Source of the DNA: Algoriphagus terrigena DSM 22685
Lineage (GTDB): Bacteria > Bacteroidota > Bacteroidia > Cytophagales > Cyclobacteriaceae
NCBI RefSeq assembly: GCF_000429445.1
Contig: NZ_AUBW01000005.1
Span: 1 to 64,000, forward strand
Length of the DNA stretch: 64,000 nt
Reading direction: 5' to 3'
Both the position numbers and the translations under genes were made by a program. The notes beneath the pieces are model-generated. The model was not told where the DNA came from. It did no database searches and saw nothing but the letters and a program-made list of their open reading frames with translations. Shown one piece after another: positions 39,300 to 47,091 of the stretch; position 1 is the stretch's first letter; each line of letters starts with the position of its first letter.

Positions 39300-39405
39300 A
39301 TGACCGGTGCGCTTGGAGCGGAGAACCCGTTTCCTCATTTATGCTGTAGCTCAGGTGATATGGATTGTATATATCCTTACCATTCGGTCAAAGAGAAAAC
39401 CTAGA
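39300..39405 (+). pseudogene. Decayed copy of the small membrane protein at 53577
   Basis: From ATG 39300 the frame reads 'MTGALGAENPF'; after one extra T near 39330 the shifted frame continues 'FLIYAVAQVIWIVYILTIRS' and 'KRKPR'. The protein at 53577 has 'MIGALGAENPFLLFAVAWGI' and 'WIIYIISLRSKRKKEP', so this is a degraded paralogue with the N-terminus missing. Its 3' edge meets the HigB remnant at about 39408. Confidence 0.6.
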
Positions 39406-39460
39406 CTTACAATAACGATTAACCGATATTTTCTATAAAAATTCAGCATCTTAATTTCAG
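39406..39460 (-). pseudogene. HigB-like toxin, very short remnant
   Basis: On the minus strand the bases before 39418 encode 'YRLIVI'-like residues of HigB ('AACGATTAACCGATATTT', shared with 31137 and 41641), and then pass into the long repeat block exactly as in the truncated copy near 29731. No antitoxin is left. It is the fifth trace of the HigBA family in the window. Confidence 0.55.
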
Positions 39461-40074
39461 CAAATTCGAATCTATTTGAATGGTTTGGAATTTGTCCTCT
39501 AACCTCTCAAAATTCGCCAAATGCTACCGTTTCACTGAGCATCGCCAATTAGCCGGCCACAAAATAAAAGCTAACGGCTGGACTCCCCTCTCTTCCAATC
39601 GGGTAATTCCTGTTGAATTCAAGTTCAATTGAAATGGATTCAAAAAATGAAGAATGAATCAAAAACTGGGACAAATTCTGGGACAAAAAATGGGACAAGT
39701 TTGAGCTATTCAAAACCAATTGGAATTAACGCGAATCCACAACCTGCATCAGAAACCCTATAAAACACAAAAAGTTGACCGTAAAACGATCAACTAATTG
39801 TTTAGTAGCGGGAACAGGACTATTTTATGGTATTGATTTATAGGAATTTATGAATATATGGGGACAAATCGGGGGACAGGTTCATTTTGCTTTTACAATT
39901 TTAAATTTATTTGAATCGTATCATTTTGAACCTCTTCAAATGTGCCCCTAATCGCCGTATAACCCATTTTGTGTTTTTGGTTTTTGAATGACCTTTTTTC
40001 TTTTTGATGTGAAAAGCAGAAAAAGACTCTATTCTGTGAGGGTCAAATTTTAGAAAATGAACCTTTGAAGTTTC
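39418..40074 (+). repeat. Long duplicated block, copy 2
   Basis: Second copy of 29732-30404; the first 400 bases are nearly identical, including 'TCAAAAACTGGGACAAATTC' and 'TAGTAGCGGGAACAG'. The two copies diverge over about 45 bases after 39819 and match again from about 39880. The high identity points to a recent duplication or gene conversion. Confidence 0.8.
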
Positions 40075-40225
40075 TGCTTATTTGAATGTTTTCGCGTTTT
40101 TAGAATTGAACCCATTGGATGGTCCTTACTCTCATTGCCACTTCGTAAAATTCGTACGGCGCGAGGGGTACGAGCCGTACGAGGCGTACGAGTAAAGCAC
40201 CTCTCCTTTTTCCTTTTGCTGTTTA
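40075..40225 (+). repeat. CGTACGGTACGAG palindromic repeat, copy 5
   Basis: Contains 'TTCGTACGGCGCGAGGGGTA', 'CGAGCCGTACGAGGCGTACG' and 'TTTTGCTGTTT' in the order of copy 3. cgtacggc and gccgtacg can pair as hairpin arms. It precedes the alpha/beta hydrolase and HigBA genes that extend to 41850. Confidence 0.75.
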
Positions 40226-40282
40226 ACAATCATTCATTGGCTCTTTTACATAACAAGGTTTCCCGATTTGATTCCCTTTATG

Positions 40283-41122
40283 CTAACAAGCCGTTGCTTT
40301 TCCCAAAAATCTATCTACCTGATCCACAAACCATCCACCAAATCCCTTATTGTCATAATCCACCTGAAATCCGGTTAGGTGATCACCTTCATATTGGATT
40401 ATCGAGCAATTAGTGCCAAGTTTCTCCTGAAATTTCAACGCTGAATTGTGAGTCGTAACATCATCATTCGATGCTGTTAGAATCAATAGGGGACAGTCGA
40501 TGGATTCAATAGATTTTTTAAACTCACTGCTGTTTTCTGGAAGGAGAATCTCTTTACCTTGTTGTCTATAGTAGCCCACAATTCCATCCGGATCTGTAAC
40601 AAAGCCTTCTCCAATGATAAAATCAATATGATCCTTTATCTGGGGATATGCCCTTGAGGCTATGGTTGTTCCCATCGACATTGCCCAGATTCCTAGTTTC
40701 TTGTTTGGGATCTCTTTTGAAATGGTTTCTACAACAGCTTCAAGATCCAAAGCAAATTCTTTATAGTAAAGGAGTTCCTTCTGAATTTCAAAATCTTGGC
40801 TTTTTCCGAATCCTCGATAATCAAATGTGACTACGGTATAGCCAGAGTTTGCTAAGATCATCGAATGGTAAACGAAATAGGACATATTCCCCGCATCGGG
40901 ATAAGCTAGAATCAATACTGTGTCCTTGTCATTTTCCGGCTTGGCCTGGTAAATCCAAGTATTGATACGAAAACCATCACTGGTTTGGATGTCAAGTTGC
41001 TGGTAATTCCATTTGACTGAATCTGGGGTACGGATGTATTCTCTGTCTGGGTTGATAGCAAAGACGGGATTGACTTGAAATAACGTAATGATTAATATAA
41101 AAGCTGAGGCTATTCTTTTCAT
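40283..41122 (-). CDS. Secreted alpha/beta hydrolase (S9/BAAT-like)
   Basis: 279 residues with a signal peptide ('IASAFILIITLFQVNPVFA'). The core shows 'VLILAYPDAGNMSYF' (oxyanion loop), 'YTVVTFDYRGFGKSQDF', nucleophile elbow 'GIWAMSMGTTIAS' (G-x-S-x-G is A-M-S-M-G here), an acid in 'ILTASNDDVTTHNS' and His in 'YEGDHLTGFQ'. It lies inside the repeat-bounded segment that also carries the HigBA pair at 41130-41850, only eight bases from the antitoxin stop codon and in the same direction, so it may be co-transcribed with the module as a cargo gene. Confidence 0.85.
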   Translation of the reverse strand: MKRIASAFILIITLFQVNPVFAINPDREYIRTPDSVKWNYQQLDIQTSDGFRINTWIYQAKPENDKDTVLILAYPDAGNMSYFVYHSMILANSGYTVVTFDYRGFGKSQDFEIQKELLYYKEFALDLEAVVETISKEIPNKKLGIWAMSMGTTIASRAYPQIKDHIDFIIGEGFVTDPDGIVGYYRQQGKEILLPENSSEFKKSIESIDCPLLILTASNDDVTTHNSALKFQEKLGTNCSIIQYEGDHLTGFQVDYDNKGFGGWFVDQVDRFLGKATAC

Positions 41123-41129
41123 AGTAGGT

Positions 41130-41522
41130 TTATAAGCTTACTTTTTCCTGTTTTCCATCCAGCTCATACGGTTGGATAAGCACTTCAACCGGCAGCTTTA
41201 ATAAAGGCGAGAGATTTCTGATCATTTCGATCGTCAGCGCCCTTTTCCTATTTAAAACGAGGCTGACCGTAGTTTTACTTCCAATTGCAGAGATGAGATG
41301 TTTGTCCTTAAAACCTTTTCTGTCCATTGTTTCTTTTATGGCCTCGATGGGATCAGGCAAGGCAATAGGGTAATGCTCCTTTTCGTACTTTTCAATTAAA
41401 GTCACCAGCAATTCTGCCTCCATCCCTTCGGCGCTGTCGGGATCTGCTTCGAAGATTTTAGAAAGCCGGGCAAGGGTTTCCTTATACTCTTTTTCTGTCG
41501 TAATTGTCTTTTCCCACTTCAT
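41130..41522 (-). CDS. HigA-like antitoxin (second intact module)
   Basis: 130 residues from the ATG at 41522, matching 30621-31013 over its length ('KWEKTITTEKEYKETLARLS', 'KHLISAIGSKTTVSLVLNRK', 'MIRNLSPLLKLPVEVLIQPY'). It follows the toxin by 28 bases. XRE/HigA-type HTH protein that should neutralise HigB and repress the shared palindrome at 41885. Only a few substitutions separate it from the other copies, so cross-neutralisation is plausible. Confidence 0.9.
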   Translation of the reverse strand: MKWEKTITTEKEYKETLARLSKIFEADPDSAEGMEAELLVTLIEKYEKEHYPIALPDPIEAIKETMDRKGFKDKHLISAIGSKTTVSLVLNRKRALTIEMIRNLSPLLKLPVEVLIQPYELDGKQEKVSL

Positions 41523-41550
41523 GATTTCACTTTGATTTACGATTTTAAAA

Positions 41551-41850
41551 TTATCCAACCGTACTTACGTCCACCTTGTCATATTCTGAGTGTGTCCCGA
41601 TGAATTTAATAAAGACCCACTGCCTCAAATAGCTGATTTGAACGATTAACCGATATTTATTCCGTGCAATGTTAAACACCACCCGATTGTTTTTAACAGG
41701 ATCTGCGTCCGGAAAATCCCGAACCACATCCGAAGGTTTTTGCCATACAGATTGTTTTGTGACAGCAATCCAGGTTTCAATGCTCGATTTTGAATCTGGA
41801 TGCTTCTGGTAAAACTCCGTCAAATTTTTGATGGCAATAATGTTTTTCAA
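41551..41850 (-). CDS. HigB-family mRNA interferase toxin (second intact module)
   Basis: 99 residues, nearly identical to 31036-31341 ('WQKPSDVVRDFPDADPVKNN', 'VVFNIARNKYRLIVQIS', 'RQWVFIKFIGTHSEYDKV'). The C-terminus is slightly changed ('DVSTVG' in place of 'DASTVEQF') because of a new stop codon; whether the loss of two residues alters activity cannot be told. Same HigBA order with the operator palindrome 35 bases upstream. Confidence 0.91.
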   Translation of the reverse strand: MKNIIAIKNLTEFYQKHPDSKSSIETWIAVTKQSVWQKPSDVVRDFPDADPVKNNRVVFNIARNKYRLIVQISYLRQWVFIKFIGTHSEYDKVDVSTVG

Positions 41851-41884
41851 AGCAAGCTGTTTAATTAAACGGTCAAAGATGGCT

Positions 41885-41909
41885 AAAAGTTTTCAGTCTG
41901 AAAACTTTT
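41885..41909 (-). promoter_or_regulatory. Probable HigBA operator palindrome (second module)
   Basis: aaaagttttca, spacer gtc, tgaaaactttt: identical arms to 31375-31399, at the same distance before the toxin start. A further conserved block, 'GGACATCCTTTACAGGAAAC', lies about 55 bases upstream in both modules. Confidence 0.65.
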
Positions 41910-42014
41910 AGCGTTAATTTCCCATTCTCTGGATCTCTAATGTCGATAAATCTCACCCAGTGGACATCCTTTACAGGAAACACTGAAACGCAATTCTCAG
42001 CTTTGGAAAATTAG

Positions 42015-42095
42015 ACTCATTTAAATGGTTTCGACTTTGAATCCTCGAAAAATCCGTACGGTACGAGGTGTACGAAGCGTACCGAAAACGTAAGA
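42015..42095 (+). repeat. CGTACGGTACGAG palindromic repeat, copy 6
   Basis: 'CATTTAAATGGTTTCGACTT', 'CCTCGAAAAATCCGTACGGT' and 'ACGAGGTGTACGAAGCGTAC' follow the copy-4 layout and border the upstream side of the second HigBA module. Together with copy 5 it brackets the hydrolase plus HigBA segment. Confidence 0.7.
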
Positions 42096-42303
42096 TCTAC
42101 AAAAAGATAAAAAAAAGGAAACTTGCTGAAACCGAGAAGTAATGGATCTTCATTCTCTCTTTTCATGGATGGGAAGCTAAGGGGGCTTGACTCTCTGTCC
42201 AATCAAATGCAGTAGATCCAATCCCGCCATAAATTCCTAGCGCTGCAGACCTTGCTTGAATTTCGGAACTGATTTTTTTGATTTTTGAAATTTGTTTTTA
42301 GAT

Positions 42304-42321
42304 TAGTGTCATAATACACTA
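42304..42321 (+). promoter_or_regulatory. Probable YtrA-type GntR operator
   Basis: tagtgt (42304-42309), spacer cataat, acacta (42316-42321): a perfect inverted repeat 16 bases before the ABC ATPase start, with a further half-site acacta at 42332-42337. GntR regulators of the YtrA type bind such palindromes at their own operon promoter, and the regulator is the third gene here. Confidence 0.55.
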
Positions 42322-42336
42322 TGACAGCAAAACACT

Positions 42337-43194
42337 ATGTTTATTTCAGTTGATGATCTACACTTTTCTTACTCCAAAAACAACGTGCTTTTCAATGGGT
42401 TGGATTGGAATTGTGCAGCTGGATCCATTGTGGGGCTCTTTGGAAAAAATGGAGCTGGTAAATCCACATTATTGAGGTTACTTATCGGATTGTTGTTTCC
42501 AAAAGGTGGCAGGGTGAAAATTGGCGATCACTATCCCAAAGAAAGAGAGCCGGATTTTTTAGAACAGGTTTATTTGCTTTCTGATGAAATGAAATATCCT
42601 GCTTCGATGAGAGTAAAGTCCTATGTAGAGACAATGGCTTCTTTCTATCCTCTTTTTAGCTTCAGTCAATTTGATAAAATTCTAATTGATTTTGGGATAG
42701 ATAGGTCAAGCAAGCTGGGAGCACTGTCTCTAGGGCAACGGAAAAAAGTATTTCTTTCATTTGCTCTGAGTACCAACTGCAAGCTTTTACTGTTCGATGA
42801 GCCGACTAACGGCTTGGACATTCCTTCAAAAAGCGTGTTCCGGAAGGTAGTTGTTGGCAATCTAACAGAGGATCAAACGATGATTATTTCTACCCATCTC
42901 GTGGCAGATGTGGAAAAACTAATTGATAGAGTTGCAATTCTAAAAGAAGGAAAATTAGCGCTGGATGCCGATCTGATGGAACTCTCTGACAGATTTTATT
43001 TTGGCAATTCATCAGGGATGGAGGAAGGGGCTTTGTATTCTGAAAAGCACCTGACTGGGTACCAGTTCATCCGGGATAGAAAAGATCAAGAGAAACAAAC
43101 TCCTATAAATCTCGAACTGCTTTTCAACGCCGTTCTGAACCGAAGTTTGGGTGAATATTCGATTTTCCAATCTCAAAACAGCTACGCTCAATGA
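42337..43194 (+). CDS. ABC transporter ATP-binding protein
   Basis: 285 residues. Walker A 'GLFGKNGAGKSTLL' (residues 36-44 hold the GKNGAGKST), a signature motif 'LSLGQRKKVFL' (LSLGQ instead of LSGGQ), Walker B 'KLLLFDEPTNGLDIPSKS' and switch 'IISTHLVADVEKL'. It is a single cytoplasmic nucleotide-binding subunit of an exporter of the YtrBC type. Its stop overlaps the permease start by four bases. The regulator that follows suggests induction by cell-wall-active compounds, as for ytr-type operons. Confidence 0.92.
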   Translation: MFISVDDLHFSYSKNNVLFNGLDWNCAAGSIVGLFGKNGAGKSTLLRLLIGLLFPKGGRVKIGDHYPKEREPDFLEQVYLLSDEMKYPASMRVKSYVETMASFYPLFSFSQFDKILIDFGIDRSSKLGALSLGQRKKVFLSFALSTNCKLLLFDEPTNGLDIPSKSVFRKVVVGNLTEDQTMIISTHLVADVEKLIDRVAILKEGKLALDADLMELSDRFYFGNSSGMEEGALYSEKHLTGYQFIRDRKDQEKQTPINLELLFNAVLNRSLGEYSIFQSQNSYAQ

Positions 43195-44015
43195 ATACGA
43201 ATTCAATAAAACTGCACCGTTTGAAAAATCTTGCTCACTATGAATGGGCAATTGACAGGAAATTTTATCAACAAGGCATACTTGGCGTTTTCATATTCAT
43301 AGTGGGTGTCTTTCTGACCATTTGGTTTAATAATATCAAAGGATTCATTTGGAGTTCCACGGATTACAATCAAATCTTTTTTGGGGGATTCATTTTTCTG
43401 TCAGTATTTGGAATTAGTCATAGTTTCATTGATCTCAGAGAGAAAAACACTTCCATTCGCTACCTCACTTTGCCCGCAAGTGCTATTGAAAAATACCTTG
43501 TTCAAGTTTGTTTCCGGTTGGTTCTGCCTCTAATTCTTTACCCCATTCTCTTTTGGCTGGGAGCAAATTTATCCGTAGATGCATATTATTTCATCCAGCA
43601 TTCGCTATTGAATAAGACTTTGCTTCCTGAGATCGAAAAAGCAGAGATTTTGTATTTATACTGGATTCCAAAATCAAATATGGAGTTGGTGTATTGGGCC
43701 ATTTTTGGTTCAATTGCTTTAATTCCCACGCTTATGTTCTTGGGAGGCATACTGTTTGGCAAGTGGAATTTTATTGTGATGCCAGCTGCTGTCTCAATAA
43801 TCCTAGCATTGTTTTTAGGAAGTTATTTTGGCCTGAGTTGGCTTGTGAATGCAAGCGCATTTGGTGCAGAGGGTAATTACGCTATCCGATTTGATTATCC
43901 TGAGATTATGGATGGTGTACCCTTACTAGTATTTATTTTAACGATCTTGGTCTGGCTGGGCTTTTTCCTAACATTTCTATTAACCTATCTGAAACTTAAA
44001 GAACGCGAGGTTTAA
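43191..44015 (+). CDS. ABC transporter membrane protein
   Basis: 274 residues with about six membrane segments ('ILGVFIFIVGVFLTIWF', 'IFFGGFIFLSVFGISHSF', 'LVLPLILYPILFWLGANL', 'IALIPTLMFLGGILFG', 'IMPAAVSIILALFLGSYFGL', 'LVFILTILVWLGFFLTFLL'). 'REKNTSIRYLTLPASAIEKY' in a cytoplasmic loop is typical of the permease partner in Bacteroidota YtrA-type operons. It overlaps the ATPase gene by four bases and ends one base before the GntR gene. Confidence 0.87.
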   Translation: MNTNSIKLHRLKNLAHYEWAIDRKFYQQGILGVFIFIVGVFLTIWFNNIKGFIWSSTDYNQIFFGGFIFLSVFGISHSFIDLREKNTSIRYLTLPASAIEKYLVQVCFRLVLPLILYPILFWLGANLSVDAYYFIQHSLLNKTLLPEIEKAEILYLYWIPKSNMELVYWAIFGSIALIPTLMFLGGILFGKWNFIVMPAAVSIILALFLGSYFGLSWLVNASAFGAEGNYAIRFDYPEIMDGVPLLVFILTILVWLGFFLTFLLTYLKLKEREV

Positions 44016-44016
44016 G

Positions 44017-44397
44017 ATGGAGTTTAGCGAATCAAAAAACATATTTCTCCAGATCCGAGATTGGATAGCCGACCAGATTCTACAAGGAAAAATTGTAGCA
44101 GGCGAGAAGATTCCTTCGGTACGAGAACTGGCGATGGATATGGAAGTAAACCGAAATACGGTGATGCGAAGCTATAGTTTTATGGAAGAGGAAGGGATTA
44201 TCGAAAACAAGCGCGGAATAGGTTTTTTCGTAGCTGTAGATGCGAAACGAAATCTACTCAAAAAGCAAAAACAGACATTTTTAAAGGACGAATTACCTTC
44301 TATTCTACATCGGATAGAAGTGCTAAAACTTAATTCTGAGGATCTAAAAATCCTCATCCAAACCATTCAATCCAACGATCATGAAAACCAGCAATAA
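44017..44397 (+). CDS. GntR-family regulator, YtrA type
   Basis: 126 residues: a winged HTH ('NIFLQIRDWIADQILQGKIV', 'EKIPSVRELAMDMEVNRNTV', 'YSFMEEEGIIENKRGIGFFV') and only a short C-terminal helix tail, which is the YtrA subgroup without a ligand domain. It probably represses the operon it sits in through the palindrome at 42304. The next small gene starts within its last codons. Confidence 0.93.
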   Translation: MEFSESKNIFLQIRDWIADQILQGKIVAGEKIPSVRELAMDMEVNRNTVMRSYSFMEEEGIIENKRGIGFFVAVDAKRNLLKKQKQTFLKDELPSILHRIEVLKLNSEDLKILIQTIQSNDHENQQ

Positions 44398-44488
44398 AAT
44401 TATCGTATCCTTTTTGATTTTCGCTTGGCTTTGTTTTATGACTACTCTATTGATTTCTCATCGATTCGCTTCGTTGCCTATATTTTAA
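44381..44488 (+). CDS. One-helix membrane peptide of the YtrA operon
   Basis: 35 codons from ATG 44381 to TAA 44486-44488, overlapping the end of the GntR gene in another frame. The product 'MKTSNKIIVSFLIFAW' continues with one hydrophobic helix. In other Bacteroidota this position after a YtrA regulator is taken by a longer membrane-anchored protein that begins in the same way, so this may be its truncated first part. Real translation is plausible because of the tight overlap. Confidence 0.45.
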   Translation: MKTSNKIIVSFLIFAWLCFMTTLLISHRFASLPIF

Positions 44489-44499
44489 ACTATTCCATC

Positions 44500-46683
44500 A
44501 TGAAAAATATTTTTGTATTACTAATTCTATCTATATCTCTCAATTGTCATGCTCAAAAAGCGGACAAATTCAATCTTGGATTTGAGAATCAAGAGGAAGG
44601 GGATGCTCTTTCAACTGGCTGGTTCCAGTGGGGAGAATATTATTTGAGCACAGATTCTTCAAATTATACTGGAGAAAAGGCAGGAAAAATAGCTTCTGGG
44701 GATAAAGTCAATTCTTTTGGTGGAATCGCTTATAAAATTCCTGCCTACTATTCGGGTAGATCCATTACACTAGAAGGATTAATTAAGGTCAATCAGGTAC
44801 AAAATGGTTATGCAGGCTTATTGATGCGAATTGACGGGAACGGAAGTGTTTTAGCTTTTGAAAATATGGAAAAGCAAAAGGTGACGGGAACAAAAGATTG
44901 GGAAAAGTATAGGATTACGCTTAATTACCCAGAACAGGCTGAGCAAATATTTGTTGCCGGGATGCTTATTGGAACAGGTGAAGCTTGGTTTGATGATTTT
45001 GTAGTAACTATTGACGGTGAAGATATCCAAGCAATTGAATTGCCTAATGCTATAAGCGATAATGAATTTGATCACGGATCAACTATTGAGCTTGGAGAAT
45101 TGTCTGCAGAATATGTTTCGGATTTAGAGCTTCTTGGAAGAGTTTGGGGATTTTTGAAATATCATCATCCTGAGATCGCTTTGGGCAATTATAATTGGGA
45201 TTATGAATTATTTAGATTCCTGCCAAAGTATATGCAAGCTTTTACTAGGAATGATAGGACGGATCTTTTGGTTGCCTGGATCGGTTCTTTAGGGCAATTG
45301 GAAAAATGTGAGACATGTGAAATTTCGGTTGAGAATGTATATGTTTCAACAGATTTAACATGGATTGAGGAACAGTCAGAAGATCTGAGAAATGCGTTGT
45401 TGACTGTATATGACAGTCGCGCACAAGAAGGTAATTTCTACGTGAGGATAAATCCCAATAACGGTAGCCCAGTTTTTACCAATGAAAATGGTCACACTCA
45501 AATGGCTTATCCAGATGATGGCTTTAGATTGTTGGCCCTTTTCAGGTATTGGAATATGGTCAACTATTTTTTTCCATCTAAATATTTAATGGACTATGAT
45601 TGGGGGCTAGCCTTGAAAAAGTTCATTCCTGTTATCGTTGATGCAAAGAATGAACTAGAATACGAATTGGCTTTTCTTGAAATAGTGGAACATATCCAGG
45701 ACTCCCATGCATATTTGGGCGGAGCTGCCGATCAAATACGTGCATGGAAAGGTTTGAATTTTCCGCCTGTAAAAGTGAATTTTGTAGAAGGCAAACTATT
45801 GGTAACGGAATATCATAGTCCAAGTCTAATGGAAAAAGTAGGGTTAAAGGTTGGAGATATTATTACTGAGATAAATGGTGAAAGTATTGAAGATATTATT
45901 GAAAAGAAATCAAAGTATTTTCCAGCGTCCAACCACCCAACAAAACTTAGGAATATTTCATCAGACATCCTACGTTCAAACTCTAGGGAGCTCTCCATTA
46001 AATATATATCGCAGGACTCAATAGAGCAAACTAAAACTATTGATTTATATCCGATCGACAGTCTTGAAGTTTCACAAAGAAAAGTTGAAAGATCCTACAA
46101 AATGATAAATGATTCTATAGGATATATTACCCTTGAGACGATTAAAGATGAGGATATTGCTCCTATTAAATCGCAATTCAAAAACAATACGGGGATTATT
46201 ATCGACCTTCGAAACTACCCCGCACTCAATGTAGCCTATAAACTCGGGGAATACTTTGTCTCCTCTCCAACTCCCTTTGTGCAGTTTAGTGTAGGAATGG
46301 TGGGGAATCCCGGCACTTTCTATCTTTCAAACAGTATGGAATTAAAAAACAATGGAGAGTTTTACAAAGGGAAGCTAGTCGTGTTGGTTAATGAGGTAAC
46401 CCAAAGTCTTGGTGAGTTCATCGCCATGTCTTTGCGGGCAGGAAACAATACTACAGTGATAGGAAGTACCACAGCCGGAGCAGATGGGGATGTGTCAACT
46501 ATTATTCTTCCAGGCGGACTCCAGACCGGTATGTCAGGGGTTGGAGTTTATTATCCCGATGGAAGCGAAACTCAGAGGGTCGGGATTGTACCTGATATTC
46601 TAGTTACACCGACTATTGAAGGTATCAGAGGAGGCAGAGATGAATTACTAGAGAAGGCAATCAGGGTGATTTTAAATGACTGA
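44500..46683 (+). CDS. Secreted S41-family peptidase
   Basis: About 727 residues from ATG 44500, where a signal peptide begins ('IFVLLILSISLNCHAQ'); the frame is open to 44425 without a leader. An N-terminal jelly-roll-like region (about 25-175) precedes the Tsp-like helical part, a PDZ domain (about 445-520, 'LMEKVGLKVGDIITEINGES') and the protease core with 'IIIDLRNYPALNVAYKLGE' and 'LVVLVNEVTQSLGEFIAMSL', where the Ser of QSLGE is the likely nucleophile. S41 proteases trim C-termini of envelope proteins. It follows the YtrA operon but probably has its own promoter. Confidence 0.88.
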   Translation: MKNIFVLLILSISLNCHAQKADKFNLGFENQEEGDALSTGWFQWGEYYLSTDSSNYTGEKAGKIASGDKVNSFGGIAYKIPAYYSGRSITLEGLIKVNQVQNGYAGLLMRIDGNGSVLAFENMEKQKVTGTKDWEKYRITLNYPEQAEQIFVAGMLIGTGEAWFDDFVVTIDGEDIQAIELPNAISDNEFDHGSTIELGELSAEYVSDLELLGRVWGFLKYHHPEIALGNYNWDYELFRFLPKYMQAFTRNDRTDLLVAWIGSLGQLEKCETCEISVENVYVSTDLTWIEEQSEDLRNALLTVYDSRAQEGNFYVRINPNNGSPVFTNENGHTQMAYPDDGFRLLALFRYWNMVNYFFPSKYLMDYDWGLALKKFIPVIVDAKNELEYELAFLEIVEHIQDSHAYLGGAADQIRAWKGLNFPPVKVNFVEGKLLVTEYHSPSLMEKVGLKVGDIITEINGESIEDIIEKKSKYFPASNHPTKLRNISSDILRSNSRELSIKYISQDSIEQTKTIDLYPIDSLEVSQRKVERSYKMINDSIGYITLETIKDEDIAPIKSQFKNNTGIIIDLRNYPALNVAYKLGEYFVSSPTPFVQFSVGMVGNPGTFYLSNSMELKNNGEFYKGKLVVLVNEVTQSLGEFIAMSLRAGNNTTVIGSTTAGADGDVSTIILPGGLQTGMSGVGVYYPDGSETQRVGIVPDILVTPTIEGIRGGRDELLEKAIRVILND

Positions 46684-46856
46684 TCGTTTTGATATTTCTA
46701 TTTAATGGAGAGAATCGTCCCAAGTAGAAATACTCTTCATCTCGACAGATTGATTCTCGAAAATTGAAGAGTCATAATTGGAAAACGAACCTTTGAAATT
46801 TCTGCATATTAAAAGGTATTTGAGCACAATAACTATTCAAGGATGGAAATTACTCC
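46684..46856. other. Spacer with a fragment of the dispersed repeat
   Basis: 'TTGGAAAACGAACCTTTGAA' at about 46778-46797 followed by 'ATTTCTGCATATT' matches the block at 30345-30380 and 40053-40085 ('AAAATGAACCTTTGAA', 'TTTCTGCTTATT'). It is an isolated piece of that repeat; nothing else stands out. Confidence 0.5.
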
Positions 46857-46994
46857 ATGATTTCGAAACAAGTACAGCTCAACTTAAAAGAGCACGAGCA
46901 GCTTTTGACAGCTTTAAGGAAAAACATTTCAAAAATTGGGAAGACTGAGGAATGGTTTTTTGCGAGGTTTGACGAAAGTCAAAATGAGAAATAA
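46857..46994 (+). CDS. Small hypothetical protein
   Basis: 45 codons (ATG 46857, TAA 46992-46994): 'MISKQVQLNLKEHEQLL', 'ALRKNISKIGKTEEWFFARF'. It looks like a charged helical peptide with normal codon use, but there is no domain, no clear ribosome site and no neighbour in the same direction. It could be chance. Confidence 0.3.
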   Translation: MISKQVQLNLKEHEQLLTALRKNISKIGKTEEWFFARFDESQNEK

Positions 46995-47091
46995 AGCTAG
47001 AATCTACTTACCCTTCCCTTACACACTTTTCGGGACACTACCTTCTGGACAGTTTAATTTCCCCTGGCCTTGGAACGGGTCGGACATTATC

